A stretch of DNA of 64,000 nt, from positions 186,001-250,000 of the forward strand of contig NZ_JACCDD010000006.1 of assembly GCF_013415115.1 (NCBI RefSeq). The letters run 5' to 3'. The stretch's first letter is position 1. Every line of letters starts with the position of its first letter. This stretch comes from Vreelandella zhaodongensis (GTDB lineage: Bacteria; Pseudomonadota; Gammaproteobacteria; Pseudomonadales; Halomonadaceae). The translations under genes were made by a program, and so were the position numbers. Shown here in pieces: positions 1 through 9,372 of this stretch. The notes below the pieces were generated by a model. That model was not told the DNA's origin, did not search any database, and worked only from the letters and a program-made list of their open reading frames with translations.

Positions 1-711
1 ACCACCATCGATCTTATTCCTGGTGAAGAAGCCGTTGCTGAAGACGCGGGAGAGGAAGCAGAAACGAACGCGCTACGTGCCAAACGTCGTTGTCCAAAGT
101 GTGGTACGGCCATGGATAACTACCTGATCGATGAGGGGCGTAAACTGCATATTTGTGGTAATAGCCCTGATTGCGATGGTTATGAGGTTGAAGCAGGTAA
201 GTTCAAAATCAAAGGCTACGACGGCCCCATTATCGAATGTGATAAATGTGGTTCCGAGATGCAGCTTAAGTCAGGCCGCTTTGGTAAGTATTTCGGTTGC
301 ACCAATAGCGAGTGTAAGAACACGCGTAAATTATTGCGTAGTGGGGATGTAGCGCCGCCTAAGATGGATCCGATCCCTATGCCAGAGTTGGCCTGCCAAA
401 AGGTAGACGACCACTACGTGCTGCGCGATGGTGCCAGCGGCTTATTCCTTGCGGCCAGCAAGTTTCCAAAAAACCGTGAAACTCGTCCGCCGCTGGTAAA
501 AGAGCTAAAAGCGCACGCCGATGAGCTGCCAGAAAAATATCACTTTATTCTAAAGGCCCCCAGTGAAGATCCGGATGGTCGCCCTGCACAGATTCGTTAT
601 TCGCGAAAAAATAAAGAGCAGTTTGTGATGACGGATGAAGAGGGTAAAGCCACCGGTTGGAAAGCAACCTTTGAAGCAGGCAAATGGCACGTGGAGGATA
701 AGCGGAAGTGA
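1..711 (+). CDS. topA: DNA topoisomerase I, C-terminal part (5' truncated by window)
   Basis: The reading frame is open from the first base, so this is the 3' end of a longer gene. The product relaxes negative supercoils; this part carries the C-terminal zinc-ribbon and basic domains that bind DNA. Two C4 zinc-ribbon-like units are visible: CPKCG with a later CGNSPDC, and CDKCG followed by FGCTNSEC. The end is lysine-rich (VEDKRK), as in bacterial TopA tails. The catalytic tyrosine domain lies outside the window. The stop overlaps the next gene's GTG start by four bases (GTGA), suggesting translational coupling. Confidence 0.92.
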   Translation, partial: TTIDLIPGEEAVAEDAGEEAETNALRAKRRCPKCGTAMDNYLIDEGRKLHICGNSPDCDGYEVEAGKFKIKGYDGPIIECDKCGSEMQLKSGRFGKYFGCTNSECKNTRKLLRSGDVAPPKMDPIPMPELACQKVDDHYVLRDGASGLFLAASKFPKNRETRPPLVKELKAHADELPEKYHFILKAPSEDPDGRPAQIRYSRKNKEQFVMTDEEGKATGWKATFEAGKWHVEDKRK

Positions 712-1169
712 GCCCGCGTTCGCGAACCAATCAGTTGCTCTATCAAGCGGAGCTACTTACTCATCTCTCCATTGCTGATGATGAGCATTCTGTCGCTAGC
801 CAAATGGCGATAGAAGAGAGCGCCTTGGCGCTCTTTGAGCTTGCCTTGAACTCATTACTTAAAGAAGTGACCGAACATGCTCGTCTAGACAGCCATAATT
901 GGCAGCGGCTACTTGCTAGTGATGGCCCTGCCGTTGCTGAGTTGCAGCGACTGCGTGACACGATGCAGCGGCAGGACAGTTGGCTGTGCTGGCTAGTGGG
1001 CCAATTAGAGAAACTACATAGTGATGAGGGGGCAGCACGACGTGCGGTACAAAGCCCTTCAATGATTGCCGTGGGGAGCCAGCTGTCGCTCACTGAGCAA
1101 TTGCTAGATAACCTTCAAGCCGCAAAGCATGACATTGCGTCGCTGCGTGAGACCAGCCAAGAGTGGTGA
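708..1169 (+). CDS. DUF6586-like conserved hypothetical protein
   Basis: A 153-residue, largely helical, probably cytosolic protein with no signal peptide or membrane segment. A small gene of this kind sits next to topA in Pseudomonas, and the sequence character (alpha-helical, short Trp-rich centre [14 protein letters not shown]) fits the DUF6586 family, whose function is not known to me. The GTG start overlaps the topA stop as GTGA, so the two genes are probably cotranscribed. Family assignment rests on recall of gene order and general similarity. Confidence 0.7.
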   Translation: MSPRSRTNQLLYQAELLTHLSIADDEHSVASQMAIEESALALFELALNSLLKEVTEHARLDSHNWQRLLASDGPAVAELQRLRDTMQRQDSWLCWLVGQLEKLHSDEGAARRAVQSPSMIAVGSQLSLTEQLLDNLQAAKHDIASLRETSQEW

Positions 1170-1348
1170 CCATAACGGGGGCAGAGAGTTTTGAACACCT
1201 GCGACATGGCCAGATAGGATGGCCTAATAGCCATGGATGAACGACCGCCAGCAAACATTTAAGAGCGTAAAGGCATCAAATCATCGTTGAAAAACCATGT
1301 GGTTAACAGCTTGCCATGCAGATGAGCCTTATTTCGTGTGTTAAAGCA

Positions 1349-1378
1349 CTGACATTTGCGCCATGAATAGGGTATAAC
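1349..1378 (+). promoter_or_regulatory. Candidate sigma70 promoter for the YkuD gene
   Basis: CTGACA at 1349-1354 and TATAAC at 1373-1378 are separated by 18 bases, about 55 bases before the proposed start codon. Both boxes match the sigma70 consensus at five of six positions. This is the best promoter seen in the 250-base gap after the DUF6586-like gene. Confidence 0.4.
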
Positions 1379-1432
1379 AATCGCCATAAATGCTTTGTTG
1401 GCTGGTTATGCTGGCCCGTATTGAGAGCAATA

Positions 1433-2065
1433 ATGATGCCCGTGAATCGTCGCCGTTTTTTAGCGTTAGCGCTAGGCTGGCCTGTTGTGGCCAGCGCAGC
1501 AACTACCAGTGCCTTAACTGATTATCAATCAACCGACCTTGTGGAGACTCTGCTTTCCCGTGCAGCGACACCCAGGTATAGCGATGAACTATGGTTGTTG
1601 ATTGATGATAAAGAAGCCACATTAAGTGTATTCCGTGGTAATTCACTAGTGGAGCGCATTGCCCCTGTTTCTCTTGGGCGAGGTGGCGCAAAAACGCAGC
1701 GAGTGCGGGGTGGTAATGTCACTCCGCTGGGTGAGTTCCGAATTAATCGATTTAATTACGAAAGTCAGTGGCATATCTTCATCGGTATCGATTATCCTAC
1801 GCCACCTCATGCGCGAATGGCTCTTGAAAAGGGCATCTATTCCCAAGCGGATTATGATGCGTATTTTGATTACTACCGGCGCCACGGATCTCCGCCGCAA
1901 AATACGGCACTGGGTGGCGCTATTGGTATACATGGTATCGGTGGTGGTGATCCGGATATACACGGTCAATTTCACTGGACCCAAGGGTGTGTTGCTGTGA
2001 CTAACGAGCAAATAGAGCGTGTCGCGTCGTTGGTGGGAGTTGGCACTCGCGTAGTGATCCGCTAA
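1433..2065 (+). CDS. L,D-transpeptidase (YkuD domain), Tat-type signal
   Basis: A periplasmic peptidoglycan cross-linking enzyme candidate of about 210 residues. The YkuD catalytic signature is clear near the C terminus: IHGIGGG followed by HWTQGCVAV, with the catalytic Cys in TQGC. The N terminus reads NRRRFLALALGWPVVASA, a twin-arginine RRxFL motif before a hydrophobic stretch, so export by Tat is likely. The frame opens at a TTG at 1421, but ATG at 1433 (or 1436) has GAGAG five to eight bases upstream and is preferred. It lies directly before a gene for an Lpp-like lipoprotein with a C-terminal lysine, so attaching that lipoprotein to peptidoglycan or forming 3-3 cross-links are plausible roles. 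Confidence 0.85.
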   Translation: MMPVNRRRFLALALGWPVVASAATTSALTDYQSTDLVETLLSRAATPRYSDELWLLIDDKEATLSVFRGNSLVERIAPVSLGRGGAKTQRVRGGNVTPLGEFRINRFNYESQWHIFIGIDYPTPPHARMALEKGIYSQADYDAYFDYYRRHGSPPQNTALGGAIGIHGIGGGDPDIHGQFHWTQGCVAVTNEQIERVASLVGVGTRVVIR

Positions 2066-2110
2066 GCTTGTGAAGCTGAAGGAAGTTTTAGGTTTTGAAT
2101 GCGTGGCTAT

Positions 2111-2128
2111 AGACAACCGCTGTTGTCT
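2111..2128 (+). terminator. Short hairpin after the YkuD gene
   Basis: AGACAAC and GTTGTCT form a perfect 7-bp stem around a CGCT loop, 46 bases after the stop codon. There is no clear T-run after it, so it may be a weak or Rho-assisted terminator. Confidence 0.3.
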
Positions 2129-2143
2129 GTTATAAAACAGCGT

Positions 2144-2171
2144 TTGACTTGTGTGCCTTGGTGCCTAACCT
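2144..2171 (+). promoter_or_regulatory. Possible promoter of the lipoprotein gene
   Basis: TTGACT at 2144-2149 and TAACCT at 2166-2171 with a 16-base spacer. The -35 is good and the -10 poor. An abundant lipoprotein gene is expected to have its own strong promoter, but no better match was found. Confidence 0.25.
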
Positions 2172-2288
2172 TGGTACAAGTCGCTGCACAGAACCTGCAT
2201 TGCAGGTAGACATAGTTAAGCTAACGCTTTAGCATTAATTGTGTCATACCCTTAACGTTGTACCCAAGGAAGACTCAAGGAGAACACT

Positions 2289-2552
2289 ATGACTCTGAAG
2301 AACACTCTGAAGATGACCGCCGCTGCCGCTTCACTGGCAATCCTAGCTGGTTGTGCTTCTACCAGCGCTCTGGAAGAAGTTCGCATGACTGCTGAGTCTG
2401 CGCAGGCTGATGCCGCAGAAGCACGCAGCATGGCTTCACAAGCAATGAACACTGCTAACCAAGCTCAGCGCGACGCGCAAGCTGCTCTGCAGATGTCTCA
2501 GCAGAACCGTGAAGAAATGAACCGTATGTTCCAGCGTTCCATGCAGAAGTAA
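2289..2552 (+). CDS. Lpp/OprI-type major outer-membrane lipoprotein
   Basis: An 87-residue lipoprotein. The signal peptide ends in the lipobox LAGC at about residues 19-22, giving a lipidated Cys. The mature part is an alanine-rich heptad-repeat helix (alanine zipper) with many Ala, Gln and Met, as in Lpp and OprI. The last residue is lysine (MQK); in Lpp the C-terminal lysine is the side chain joined to peptidoglycan by L,D-transpeptidases. Two YkuD enzymes flank this gene (1433-2065 and 2643-3812), which fits such an anchor. AAGGAGAA precedes the ATG. A strong bidirectional terminator follows. Confidence 0.85.
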   Translation: MTLKNTLKMTAAAASLAILAGCASTSALEEVRMTAESAQADAAEARSMASQAMNTANQAQRDAQAALQMSQQNREEMNRMFQRSMQK

Positions 2553-2601
2553 TTCTGCCTGGGCCCTAAACCCCAACAGGTTTAGTGGTTGCTGTAGATG
2601 T

Positions 2602-2631
2602 AAAAAAACCCCGCTTTGGCGGGGTTTTTTT
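2602..2631. terminator. Strong bidirectional intrinsic terminator
   Basis: A-run, CCCCGC stem at 2609-2614, TTTG loop, GCGGGG at 2619-2624, then seven T. The A-tract before the stem makes it work in both directions, as suits the convergent lipoprotein and LysM L,D-transpeptidase genes. Confidence 0.9.
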
Positions 2632-2642
2632 ATGCCTATCGT

Positions 2643-3812
2643 TTAGGCGTCTTTCTCAGTATGAGTGCTTGTGGACAGCTCAATTTCTTCAAACAGGCCA
2701 TCTAGTTGCAGAGGTTCTTCTTCAGGGGTTGGGGCGGGGGCTTGAGGGCCATAAAGTGCGACCAGACGGCCGTCAGGGTTTTCTACGGCTAGTTTGACCT
2801 GAGCGTAATCTACTTCTACTTGATCGGCGGCAAGCTCACTTACACGCTCGATGGCGTTAAGCAGAGGCTCAAAGTCGCCAACGTTCTCTTCAAGCTGAGG
2901 GTATGATTGAACAAACAGGGTGCCGTCTGCTCCCCAGCCTGCTTTAAAGGGGGCATCCATTAGGTTGACTTTCGTGCCGCTTGGTAGGCGCTCATAAAGT
3001 GATTCAATATCTTCTGGATACATGCGAATGCAGCCACGGCTAACTCGCATGCCCACGCCTTCAGGGCGGTTAGTGCCGTGAATCAGATAGCTGGGCATCG
3101 CCAATAAAATAGCGTGACGACCCAGTGGGTTGTTAGGCCCGGGAGGTACAATGGAGGGGGCCGGCTCGCCACGGGCGGCTGCTTCACGGCGCATAGAGGC
3201 AGGCGGAGCCCAAGCAGGGTCTTTTACCTTCACTGTCGTGCGGGTAATGCCGATCGGCGTTGCAAACTCTTCTCGACCGACGCTAACAGGGTAGGTTTCG
3301 ACAATGCCTGGGTTGTCAGCGGGGTAGTAGTACAGACGTAGCTCGGAAAGGTTGACGACAACACCCTCTCGGGCCGCTGGCGGTAGAATGTAGCGTGCAG
3401 GAATGACAACTTCCGTTCCTTCGCCAGGCACCCATAGGCTGACGCCAGGGTTGGCCATGCGCATTTCTTCGTAGCCAATGTTGTGCCGACGAGCAATATC
3501 AATCAACGTGTCTTTTGGGTTGTCGACGACGACCGTGTAGTGCTCACCGATAATGTCGCCACTTTCCGGTAGATGGAAGTGCCCACGAGGCAGCTCACGT
3601 TTCTCAGCAGCATCTTCGGCGCTGGCCGTTGCTTCGGCAACTTCTTCAGTAGCTTCTTCAACAGCTTCTTGAGAAAGCTCTTCAGAAAGCGACGTGGGTT
3701 TGTCGTCTTGTTCAGAGGAGGGCTGAGCATGAGCGGGGCCCGTAAGGCTTGCTGCCAACAAAACAGCCAGGCTAGTAGGGCCCCAAAGGTTAAAACGCTT
3801 ACGAGTGTTCAT
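2643..3812 (-). CDS. LysM-type L,D-transpeptidase (ErfK/YbiS/YcfS/YnhG family)
   Basis: A 389-residue exported enzyme. A signal peptide ending near AHA (residues 28-30) is followed by a Glu/Ala-rich linker to about residue 75, a LysM-like module (about 88-140: HYTVVVDNPKDTLIDIARRH through VPGEGTEVVIP), and a YkuD domain with HGTNRPEGVGMRVSRGCIRM, where the Cys of SRGC is the nucleophile. Order and length resemble the E. coli enzymes that attach Lpp to peptidoglycan, apart from extra acidic linkers at both ends. The acidic linkers may reflect a salt-adapted periplasm. It converges on the Lpp-like gene. Confidence 0.88.
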   Translation of the reverse strand: MNTRKRFNLWGPTSLAVLLAASLTGPAHAQPSSEQDDKPTSLSEELSQEAVEEATEEVAEATASAEDAAEKRELPRGHFHLPESGDIIGEHYTVVVDNPKDTLIDIARRHNIGYEEMRMANPGVSLWVPGEGTEVVIPARYILPPAAREGVVVNLSELRLYYYPADNPGIVETYPVSVGREEFATPIGITRTTVKVKDPAWAPPASMRREAAARGEPAPSIVPPGPNNPLGRHAILLAMPSYLIHGTNRPEGVGMRVSRGCIRMYPEDIESLYERLPSGTKVNLMDAPFKAGWGADGTLFVQSYPQLEENVGDFEPLLNAIERVSELAADQVEVDYAQVKLAVENPDGRLVALYGPQAPAPTPEEEPLQLDGLFEEIELSTSTHTEKDA

Positions 3813-3906
3813 GATGGTTCCTAATCAATGTATGCACAGCTAATACATAGTGAAATGAGCGTGATTTGCCGCACTGCGCTGCTTAATGACAAGTTTGCAC
3901 CAAGGT

Positions 3907-6900
3907 TCACGCCGCCGCTACTTTTTGATTAAGGGTTGTGAGTAGAGCCTCGACTGTCTCAAAGCGCTGTTCGACCGTTTCCATTGCAAATTCAAACCGT
4001 AAGGTATCTGAACCATCCAGGCGGTAATGCTGTGGCGAGGTCTGTATCAATGTCACAAGCGTTAGAGGATCGACCTGGGTGGTATTGTTGAACAGTACTC
4101 TTCCGCGGTTTTCGCCAGCTTCTATGCGGGCAACGCCAAGTTGTTCAGCGCGATGGCGCAGCTTGGTTTGGCGGATAAGGTTTTTCAGCGGCTGAGGGAG
4201 TAGGCCAAAACGGTCAATTAGCTCAACCTGTAGCTCTTTTAGTTCAGCATTGCTCTGGGTGTTGGCGATGCGTTTATACATCACTAGGCGCTGCTGTACG
4301 TCGTGAATATAGTCGTCAGGAATCAACGCTGGCAGGTTGAGACTAATTTCAATACCAGTATTGAAAGGGGCATCTATATTGGGTGTTTTGCCCGCACGGA
4401 TAGCCTTCACAGCGCGATCCAGCATTTCCATATACAGCGTATAGCCGATGGTTTCCATTTGGCCGCTTTGTTCGTCGCCGAGCAGCTCGCCAGCGCCGCG
4501 AATCTCCATGTCATGACTTGCTAGCGTAAAGCCCGCACCCAGGTCGTCAGAGGCGCTAATTGCTTCCAGGCGTTTAACTGCATCGCGGGTCATGGCCTTG
4601 GGTGGTGGCGTTAGCAGGTAGGCGTATGCTTGGTGGTGGCTGCGCCCAACTCGGCCACGAAGTTGATGCAGCTGCGCTAAGCCGAACTTATCCGCGCGCT
4701 CAATCAAAATAGTGTTTGCACTGGGGACGTCGATGCCCGTCTCAATAATGGTGGAGCAGACCAGTACATTAAACCTGCGGTGATAAAAGTCTGACATCAC
4801 TCGTTCAAGGCTGCGTTCGGGTAGTTGACCATGGGCAACGGCAACTCGTGCTTCTGGTACTAACTCACGAATTTGCTCAGCGGCGTTCTCGATGGTTTTA
4901 ACTTCATTATGCAAAAAATAAACCTGGCCGCCGCGCAATATTTCACGCAGTAATGCTTCTTTAATGACGCTGCTATCCCGCTGCTGTACAAAGGTTTTAA
5001 CTGACAAGCGCCGCGCCGGTGGAGTGGCGATAATCGATAGGTCGCGGATTCCGCTCATGGCCATGTTCAGGGTTCGGGGAATCGGTGTGGCGGTCAGTGT
5101 AAGAATATCGATTTCTGCACGTAGTGTTTTCAGTTTCTCTTTTTGTGCAACACCAAAGCGGTGCTCTTCATCAATGATTAAAAGCCCCATTTTGGGGAGC
5201 TCGACGCTTTTCGAAAGCAGTTTATGGGTGCCGATTACAATATCGGTCTGGCCGTTTTTGATGCCTTCTAGGTTTTGTGTCATCTCCTTGCCGCTGGTAA
5301 AGCGTGAGATAAGGCTAATGTTAACTGCCGTATCGGCGAAGCGGTCGCGGAAGTTTTCAAAATGCTGGCGTGCTAACAGCGTAGTGGGCACAAGTACCAC
5401 GACCTGGCGACCTGTTTGTACGGCAAGAAAAGCAGCACGCATGGCGACTTCTGTCTTGCCAAAGCCGACATCGCCGCACACCACACGATCCATTGGCTGA
5501 GGCGAGATCATGTCACCTATAACGGCCTCAATAGCAGCCTGCTGATCGGGGGTTTCTTCAAATGGGAAGCTGCCTGAGAAGCGCGCGTACTCATCGCCTG
5601 GCGCGTCATATATAAACCCTTCCTGAGCCTCTCTTCTGGCATAGATATCGAGTAGCTCAGCGGCAGTGTCGCGAATTTTTTCAGCTGCTTTGCGGCGCGC
5701 TTTTTCCCACTGGTCTGAGCCCAGCTTATGTAGCGGAGCGAGCTCATCATCGGCACCGCTATAGCGTGAGATGAGATGGAGGCTATCAACAGGGACATAT
5801 AGCTTGGCTCCATCGGCATAAGCGAGCGCTAAAAACTCGTTGGCTTGGCCGCCTGCATCCAGGGCTTCCAGGCCTAAATAGCGTCCTACGCCGTGGGCTT
5901 GGTGAACAATGGGGGCGCCTTCTCGAAGTTCGGATAGATGGCGCACCGCTAGCTCGTTGTCATCGGTGGCTTTTTCGCGTCGTCGGCTTTGGCGGACAAC
6001 ATCGCCAAATAGCTCTGTTTCGCTAATCACTGCGATGTCAGGCTCGGTGAGCCACAGACCGCTGCCTACCAAGCTTTCAGTGATAGCAATGCGATGGGAG
6101 CTGGTTAAGAAATCTTGGAAACTATCAATGTGGGGCAGTTTCAATTTAAGCGGTGCTAACACCTCTTCTAGCGCTTCTCTGCGACCCCGTGACTCGGCTA
6201 CCAGCAGAATGCGCGTGTTGGTTTGTGTGTCGAGAAAGTGGGTCAGGTCACTAAGTGGCTGCTTGGCGCGGGCGTTAATAGCAAGTGCGGGCAGTTCTTG
6301 TGCTTGTGGTGCTTGCGCATGACGCTGACGGCTGTCGTCGGTCAGCTCAACACGTGGGCGGTCTTTGATCGCCGAGAAAACGTCATTAACCGCTATAAAG
6401 GCGCGGTGTGGTGGTAGTAGAGGGCGAGTGGGGTCAACGCCTAAGTTGGCGTAGCGTGACTCAATGGATTGCCAGTGCTGCTCGGCAGCTTCATAAACAC
6501 CGGGCAGAAGCGCTACGCGGGTATCGTCAGTGACGTGTTCAAATAAAGAAGCAGTCTCGTCAAAAAATAGTGGTAAATACTGCTCCAGGCCGGGAGAGGG
6601 AATGGCTTTTAGGGCATCGTTATAAAGTGGGCATTGGCGTGGGTCGACATCAAATAGCGTTTCAAACTGTTCTCGAAAGCAGGCAATGGCGCTGCGGCTT
6701 AGCGAGTACTCATGAGCCGGAAGCAGTTCAATAACGTCGACTTTATTGGTAGAGCGCTGGCTGCCGGGATCGAAATGCCGCAGCGTGTCAATTTCATCAT
6801 CAAATAAGTCAATACGAATCGGTTCATCCATACCCATTGCGAACAGGTCGATGATGGCGCCCCGCATGGCGTACTCGCCGGGTTCATAGACGGTCTCAAC

Positions 6901-7356
6901 GGCACGATAGCCTGCCCGCGACAGCGATTCACGGAATGCTTCGCGATTAAGTGTGGCGCCCGCTTTCAGCGTCATCACTCGTCCAGCAATGTACGATACT
7001 GGCGGTAGGCGTTGCATCAGGGTATTGATTGGCACGAGAACAATGCCGCGAACGCCATCCTGGAGTAGGCGGAGTGTTCTAAGGCGTGCGGAGATAATGT
7101 CCTGGTGGGGGGAGAAGCTATCGTAAGGTAAGGTTTCCCAGTCAGGAAAAGGCAACACAGGAACGTTGCTATAGAATGCCAGGTCCTGCTCCAGGCGCTG
7201 AGCGCTGGCAGTACTTGGCGTAATAACCAGTAGCGGGGCGCGTGACGCGATCTGAGCTAACGCTAGGGCAGTCGCACTGCCCGGCGGCGCTGTCAGATAA
7301 AGCGTGTCGCGAGTCCCTGATGGCTGGGGTGGTTCGAGCAGAGAGAAAGAGGGCAT
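3907..7356 (-). CDS. mfd: Transcription-repair coupling factor Mfd
   Basis: An ATP-driven translocase that removes RNA polymerase stalled at lesions and recruits UvrA. From the ATG at 7356 (MPSFSLLEPPQ) the protein is about 1149 residues, the usual length; the frame extends upstream to 7464, but that part is not Mfd-like. Visible in order: UvrB-like N-terminal region, RNA-polymerase-interacting domain, Walker A GDVGFGKT near residue 627, DEEH box near residue 727, the helicase second half with HQLRGRVGRS, and the C-terminal TRCF domain. It is transcribed divergently from gap, an arrangement shared with Pseudomonas. Confidence 0.96.
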   Translation of the reverse strand: MPSFSLLEPPQPSGTRDTLYLTAPPGSATALALAQIASRAPLLVITPSTASAQRLEQDLAFYSNVPVLPFPDWETLPYDSFSPHQDIISARLRTLRLLQDGVRGIVLVPINTLMQRLPPVSYIAGRVMTLKAGATLNREAFRESLSRAGYRAVETVYEPGEYAMRGAIIDLFAMGMDEPIRIDLFDDEIDTLRHFDPGSQRSTNKVDVIELLPAHEYSLSRSAIACFREQFETLFDVDPRQCPLYNDALKAIPSPGLEQYLPLFFDETASLFEHVTDDTRVALLPGVYEAAEQHWQSIESRYANLGVDPTRPLLPPHRAFIAVNDVFSAIKDRPRVELTDDSRQRHAQAPQAQELPALAINARAKQPLSDLTHFLDTQTNTRILLVAESRGRREALEEVLAPLKLKLPHIDSFQDFLTSSHRIAITESLVGSGLWLTEPDIAVISETELFGDVVRQSRRREKATDDNELAVRHLSELREGAPIVHQAHGVGRYLGLEALDAGGQANEFLALAYADGAKLYVPVDSLHLISRYSGADDELAPLHKLGSDQWEKARRKAAEKIRDTAAELLDIYARREAQEGFIYDAPGDEYARFSGSFPFEETPDQQAAIEAVIGDMISPQPMDRVVCGDVGFGKTEVAMRAAFLAVQTGRQVVVLVPTTLLARQHFENFRDRFADTAVNISLISRFTSGKEMTQNLEGIKNGQTDIVIGTHKLLSKSVELPKMGLLIIDEEHRFGVAQKEKLKTLRAEIDILTLTATPIPRTLNMAMSGIRDLSIIATPPARRLSVKTFVQQRDSSVIKEALLREILRGGQVYFLHNEVKTIENAAEQIRELVPEARVAVAHGQLPERSLERVMSDFYHRRFNVLVCSTIIETGIDVPSANTILIERADKFGLAQLHQLRGRVGRSHHQAYAYLLTPPPKAMTRDAVKRLEAISASDDLGAGFTLASHDMEIRGAGELLGDEQSGQMETIGYTLYMEMLDRAVKAIRAGKTPNIDAPFNTGIEISLNLPALIPDDYIHDVQQRLVMYKRIANTQSNAELKELQVELIDRFGLLPQPLKNLIRQTKLRHRAEQLGVARIEAGENRGRVLFNNTTQVDPLTLVTLIQTSPQHYRLDGSDTLRFEFAMETVEQRFETVEALLTTLNQKVAAA

Positions 7357-7599
7357 AGTTACGGTATCGTGTTGCGCTGAAACGGAACCTGGATCATACA
7401 CGATCAGTACTTTCAGGCAGAACCCTAGGCTAAGTGTGCTCGGTAAGGGTGAGTGGTGATGCACTATTTCTTTTTGTAGTCAATCCGCTCTTTCTGTAAT
7501 ACCCCTACATGTTGTGCGACTATCCATTCATTGCGGCACGCTATTAAGCCCAGGATAATGCCCAATGAAAACCCTTTTCACTACTCAATGAGGCCGCAC

Positions 7600-9063
7600 G
7601 TGAGTCAGCAAGCTCTCGAAAACGTTTTTCAGGAATGGCAAAGCAACGAAGCTCTGGCTGAGCAAATGATTCCGTTAGTGGGTCGGCTGTATCGCCAGAA
7701 CAATGTGGTTGCTACCATGTTCGGTCGTTCCCTGATCAAGCGGTCGGTCATTCGGATTCTGAAAGACCACCGTTTCGTGCGCAAAATTGAAGGCACAGAA
7801 CTCTCGGTTGAAGATACTTTCCCCATCGTGCAGGCGATGAGCGAGATGAATCTTGGACCCGCCCATGTCGATGTTGGCAAGCTTGCGGTTAGTTTTAAAC
7901 GCCAGGGCGGCGGTGATCTAGATGCTTTCCTGCGCAAAGAGCTTGCTGAGATTATTGATGGCTTTCAGCCGGGTGGCAGCAAAGGTGAGCCTCAGGATGT
8001 CGTGCTTTATGGGTTTGGGCGCATCGGTCGTTTGCTAGCACGGGTGATGGTTGAAAAAGCGGGGGGCGGCAACTTGCTGCGCCTGCGTGCGATTGTAGTG
8101 CGCGGCCGTGGCGATGTGGCTAAAGACCTTGAGAAGCGTGCTAGCCTGCTTCGCCGAGATTCGGTGCATGGCCCCTTCGATGGGACTATTTCGGTCGATG
8201 CTGAAGCGCGTACTCTTACTGTGAATGGTAACGTGGTTCAGGTTATTTACGCCGACTCTCCGAGTGAAATTGATTACACCGCTTACGGCATCAATAACGC
8301 TGTGATCGTTGATAATACTGGGATCTGGCGTGATGAAGCTGGTCTTGGTCAGCACCTGGAGTGCAAGGGGGCTGCAAAAGCGCTGCTGACGGCACCAGGT
8401 AAGGGTGATATCAAAAACATCGTGTTTGGCATTAACCACGACACCATCGGCGACAGCGACCGTATCGTATCGGCAGCTTCTTGCACGACTAACGCCATTG
8501 TGCCCGTGCTTAAAGTGCTCAACGACGAATATGGTGTGGTGACGGGGCATGTGGAAACCGTCCACGCTTACACCAATGATCAGAACCTGATCGATAACTA
8601 CCACAAAGGGGATCGTCGTGGTCGTAGTGCAGCCCTCAATATGGTACTTACCGAGACAGGTGCTGCTAAGGCGGTTGCCAAGGCGCTGCCTGAGCTTGAA
8701 GGTAAGCTAACGGGTAATGCCATTCGCGTGCCGACGCCCAACGTTTCCATGGCTATTCTGAACCTGACGCTGGAAAAGGGCACCGATGCTGATGCGCTGA
8801 ACGACTACCTGCGTCGCATGTCGATTGACTCGTCTTACCAGAAGCAAATCGATTTCGTCGATTCGGCAGAAGTTGTGTCGTCGGACTTCGTTGGTAACCG
8901 CCATGCAGGGATTGTGGATGCCAAAGCGACCATCGCCAACGGTAATCATGCTGTCGTATATGTGTGGTATGACAACGAATTTGGCTATAGCTGCCAAGTT
9001 ATTCGTATTCTCCAGCACATGTCGAATGTGGAGTTTTTGAAGTTGCCGCATCAGGCAAATTAA
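7600..9063 (+). CDS. gap: Long-form glyceraldehyde-3-phosphate dehydrogenase
   Basis: NAD(P)-linked GAPDH with an N-terminal extension of about 120 residues before the Rossmann motif YGFGRIGRL. The catalytic motif is SAASCTTNA with the active Cys, and the C-terminal domain ends in WYDNEFGYSCQ. The extended form matches the Pseudomonas gene located between mfd and nqr. The frame opens at a TTG (7531) and has ATGs at 7558 and 7588, but GTG at 7600 has GAGG seven bases upstream and gives VSQQALENVFQEW, which lines up with the Pseudomonas N terminus as I recall it. ATG 7588 remains possible. The physiological direction (glycolytic or gluconeogenic) cannot be read from the sequence. Confidence 0.9.
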   Translation: MSQQALENVFQEWQSNEALAEQMIPLVGRLYRQNNVVATMFGRSLIKRSVIRILKDHRFVRKIEGTELSVEDTFPIVQAMSEMNLGPAHVDVGKLAVSFKRQGGGDLDAFLRKELAEIIDGFQPGGSKGEPQDVVLYGFGRIGRLLARVMVEKAGGGNLLRLRAIVVRGRGDVAKDLEKRASLLRRDSVHGPFDGTISVDAEARTLTVNGNVVQVIYADSPSEIDYTAYGINNAVIVDNTGIWRDEAGLGQHLECKGAAKALLTAPGKGDIKNIVFGINHDTIGDSDRIVSAASCTTNAIVPVLKVLNDEYGVVTGHVETVHAYTNDQNLIDNYHKGDRRGRSAALNMVLTETGAAKAVAKALPELEGKLTGNAIRVPTPNVSMAILNLTLEKGTDADALNDYLRRMSIDSSYQKQIDFVDSAEVVSSDFVGNRHAGIVDAKATIANGNHAVVYVWYDNEFGYSCQVIRILQHMSNVEFLKLPHQAN

Positions 9064-9117
9064 AGCGTAAACGCTGAATTAGTCGCATATGCGGCGCTTT
9101 TAACGGCAGATGATTGT

Positions 9118-9144
9118 AAAACGCCACCTTCGGGTGGCGTTTTC
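9118..9144 (+). terminator. Intrinsic terminator of gap
   Basis: ACGCCACC, loop TTCG, GGTGGCGT at 9121-9140, preceded by A-residues and followed by TTTT. The stable UUCG-type loop makes this a confident terminator. It lies in the 309-base gap between gap and nqrA. Confidence 0.9.
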
Positions 9145-9202
9145 GTGTCCGCGCTAGGCGATATAAAAGCGCATATAGCACTTTTGGAGGCCATTAGGGA
9201 TG

Positions 9203-9231
9203 TGGTCATTAGGCGCGCTTATCTTTATAAT
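9203..9231 (+). promoter_or_regulatory. Promoter of the nqr operon
   Basis: TGGTCA at 9203-9208, 17-base spacer, perfect TATAAT at 9226-9231. It lies about 140 bases before nqrA, leaving a leader of roughly 130 bases for which I see no clear structured element. Confidence 0.65.
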
Positions 9232-9372
9232 ACGATAGATTTTTCGGGGTGGTTCAAGCTTGCTTGATCCGGACTGGTAACAATCTGAGCAGAAAACAAG
9301 AATTCACTGAGCAGAAAATAAGCATTCGAACCCCTTACCTTCGTATATCCGATCCATCAACTGGGCGAGACT

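Noticed and set aside
3907-7464. Upstream extension of Mfd to 7464
   Set aside because: The 36 extra residues are not Mfd-like; ATG 7356 gives the normal length.
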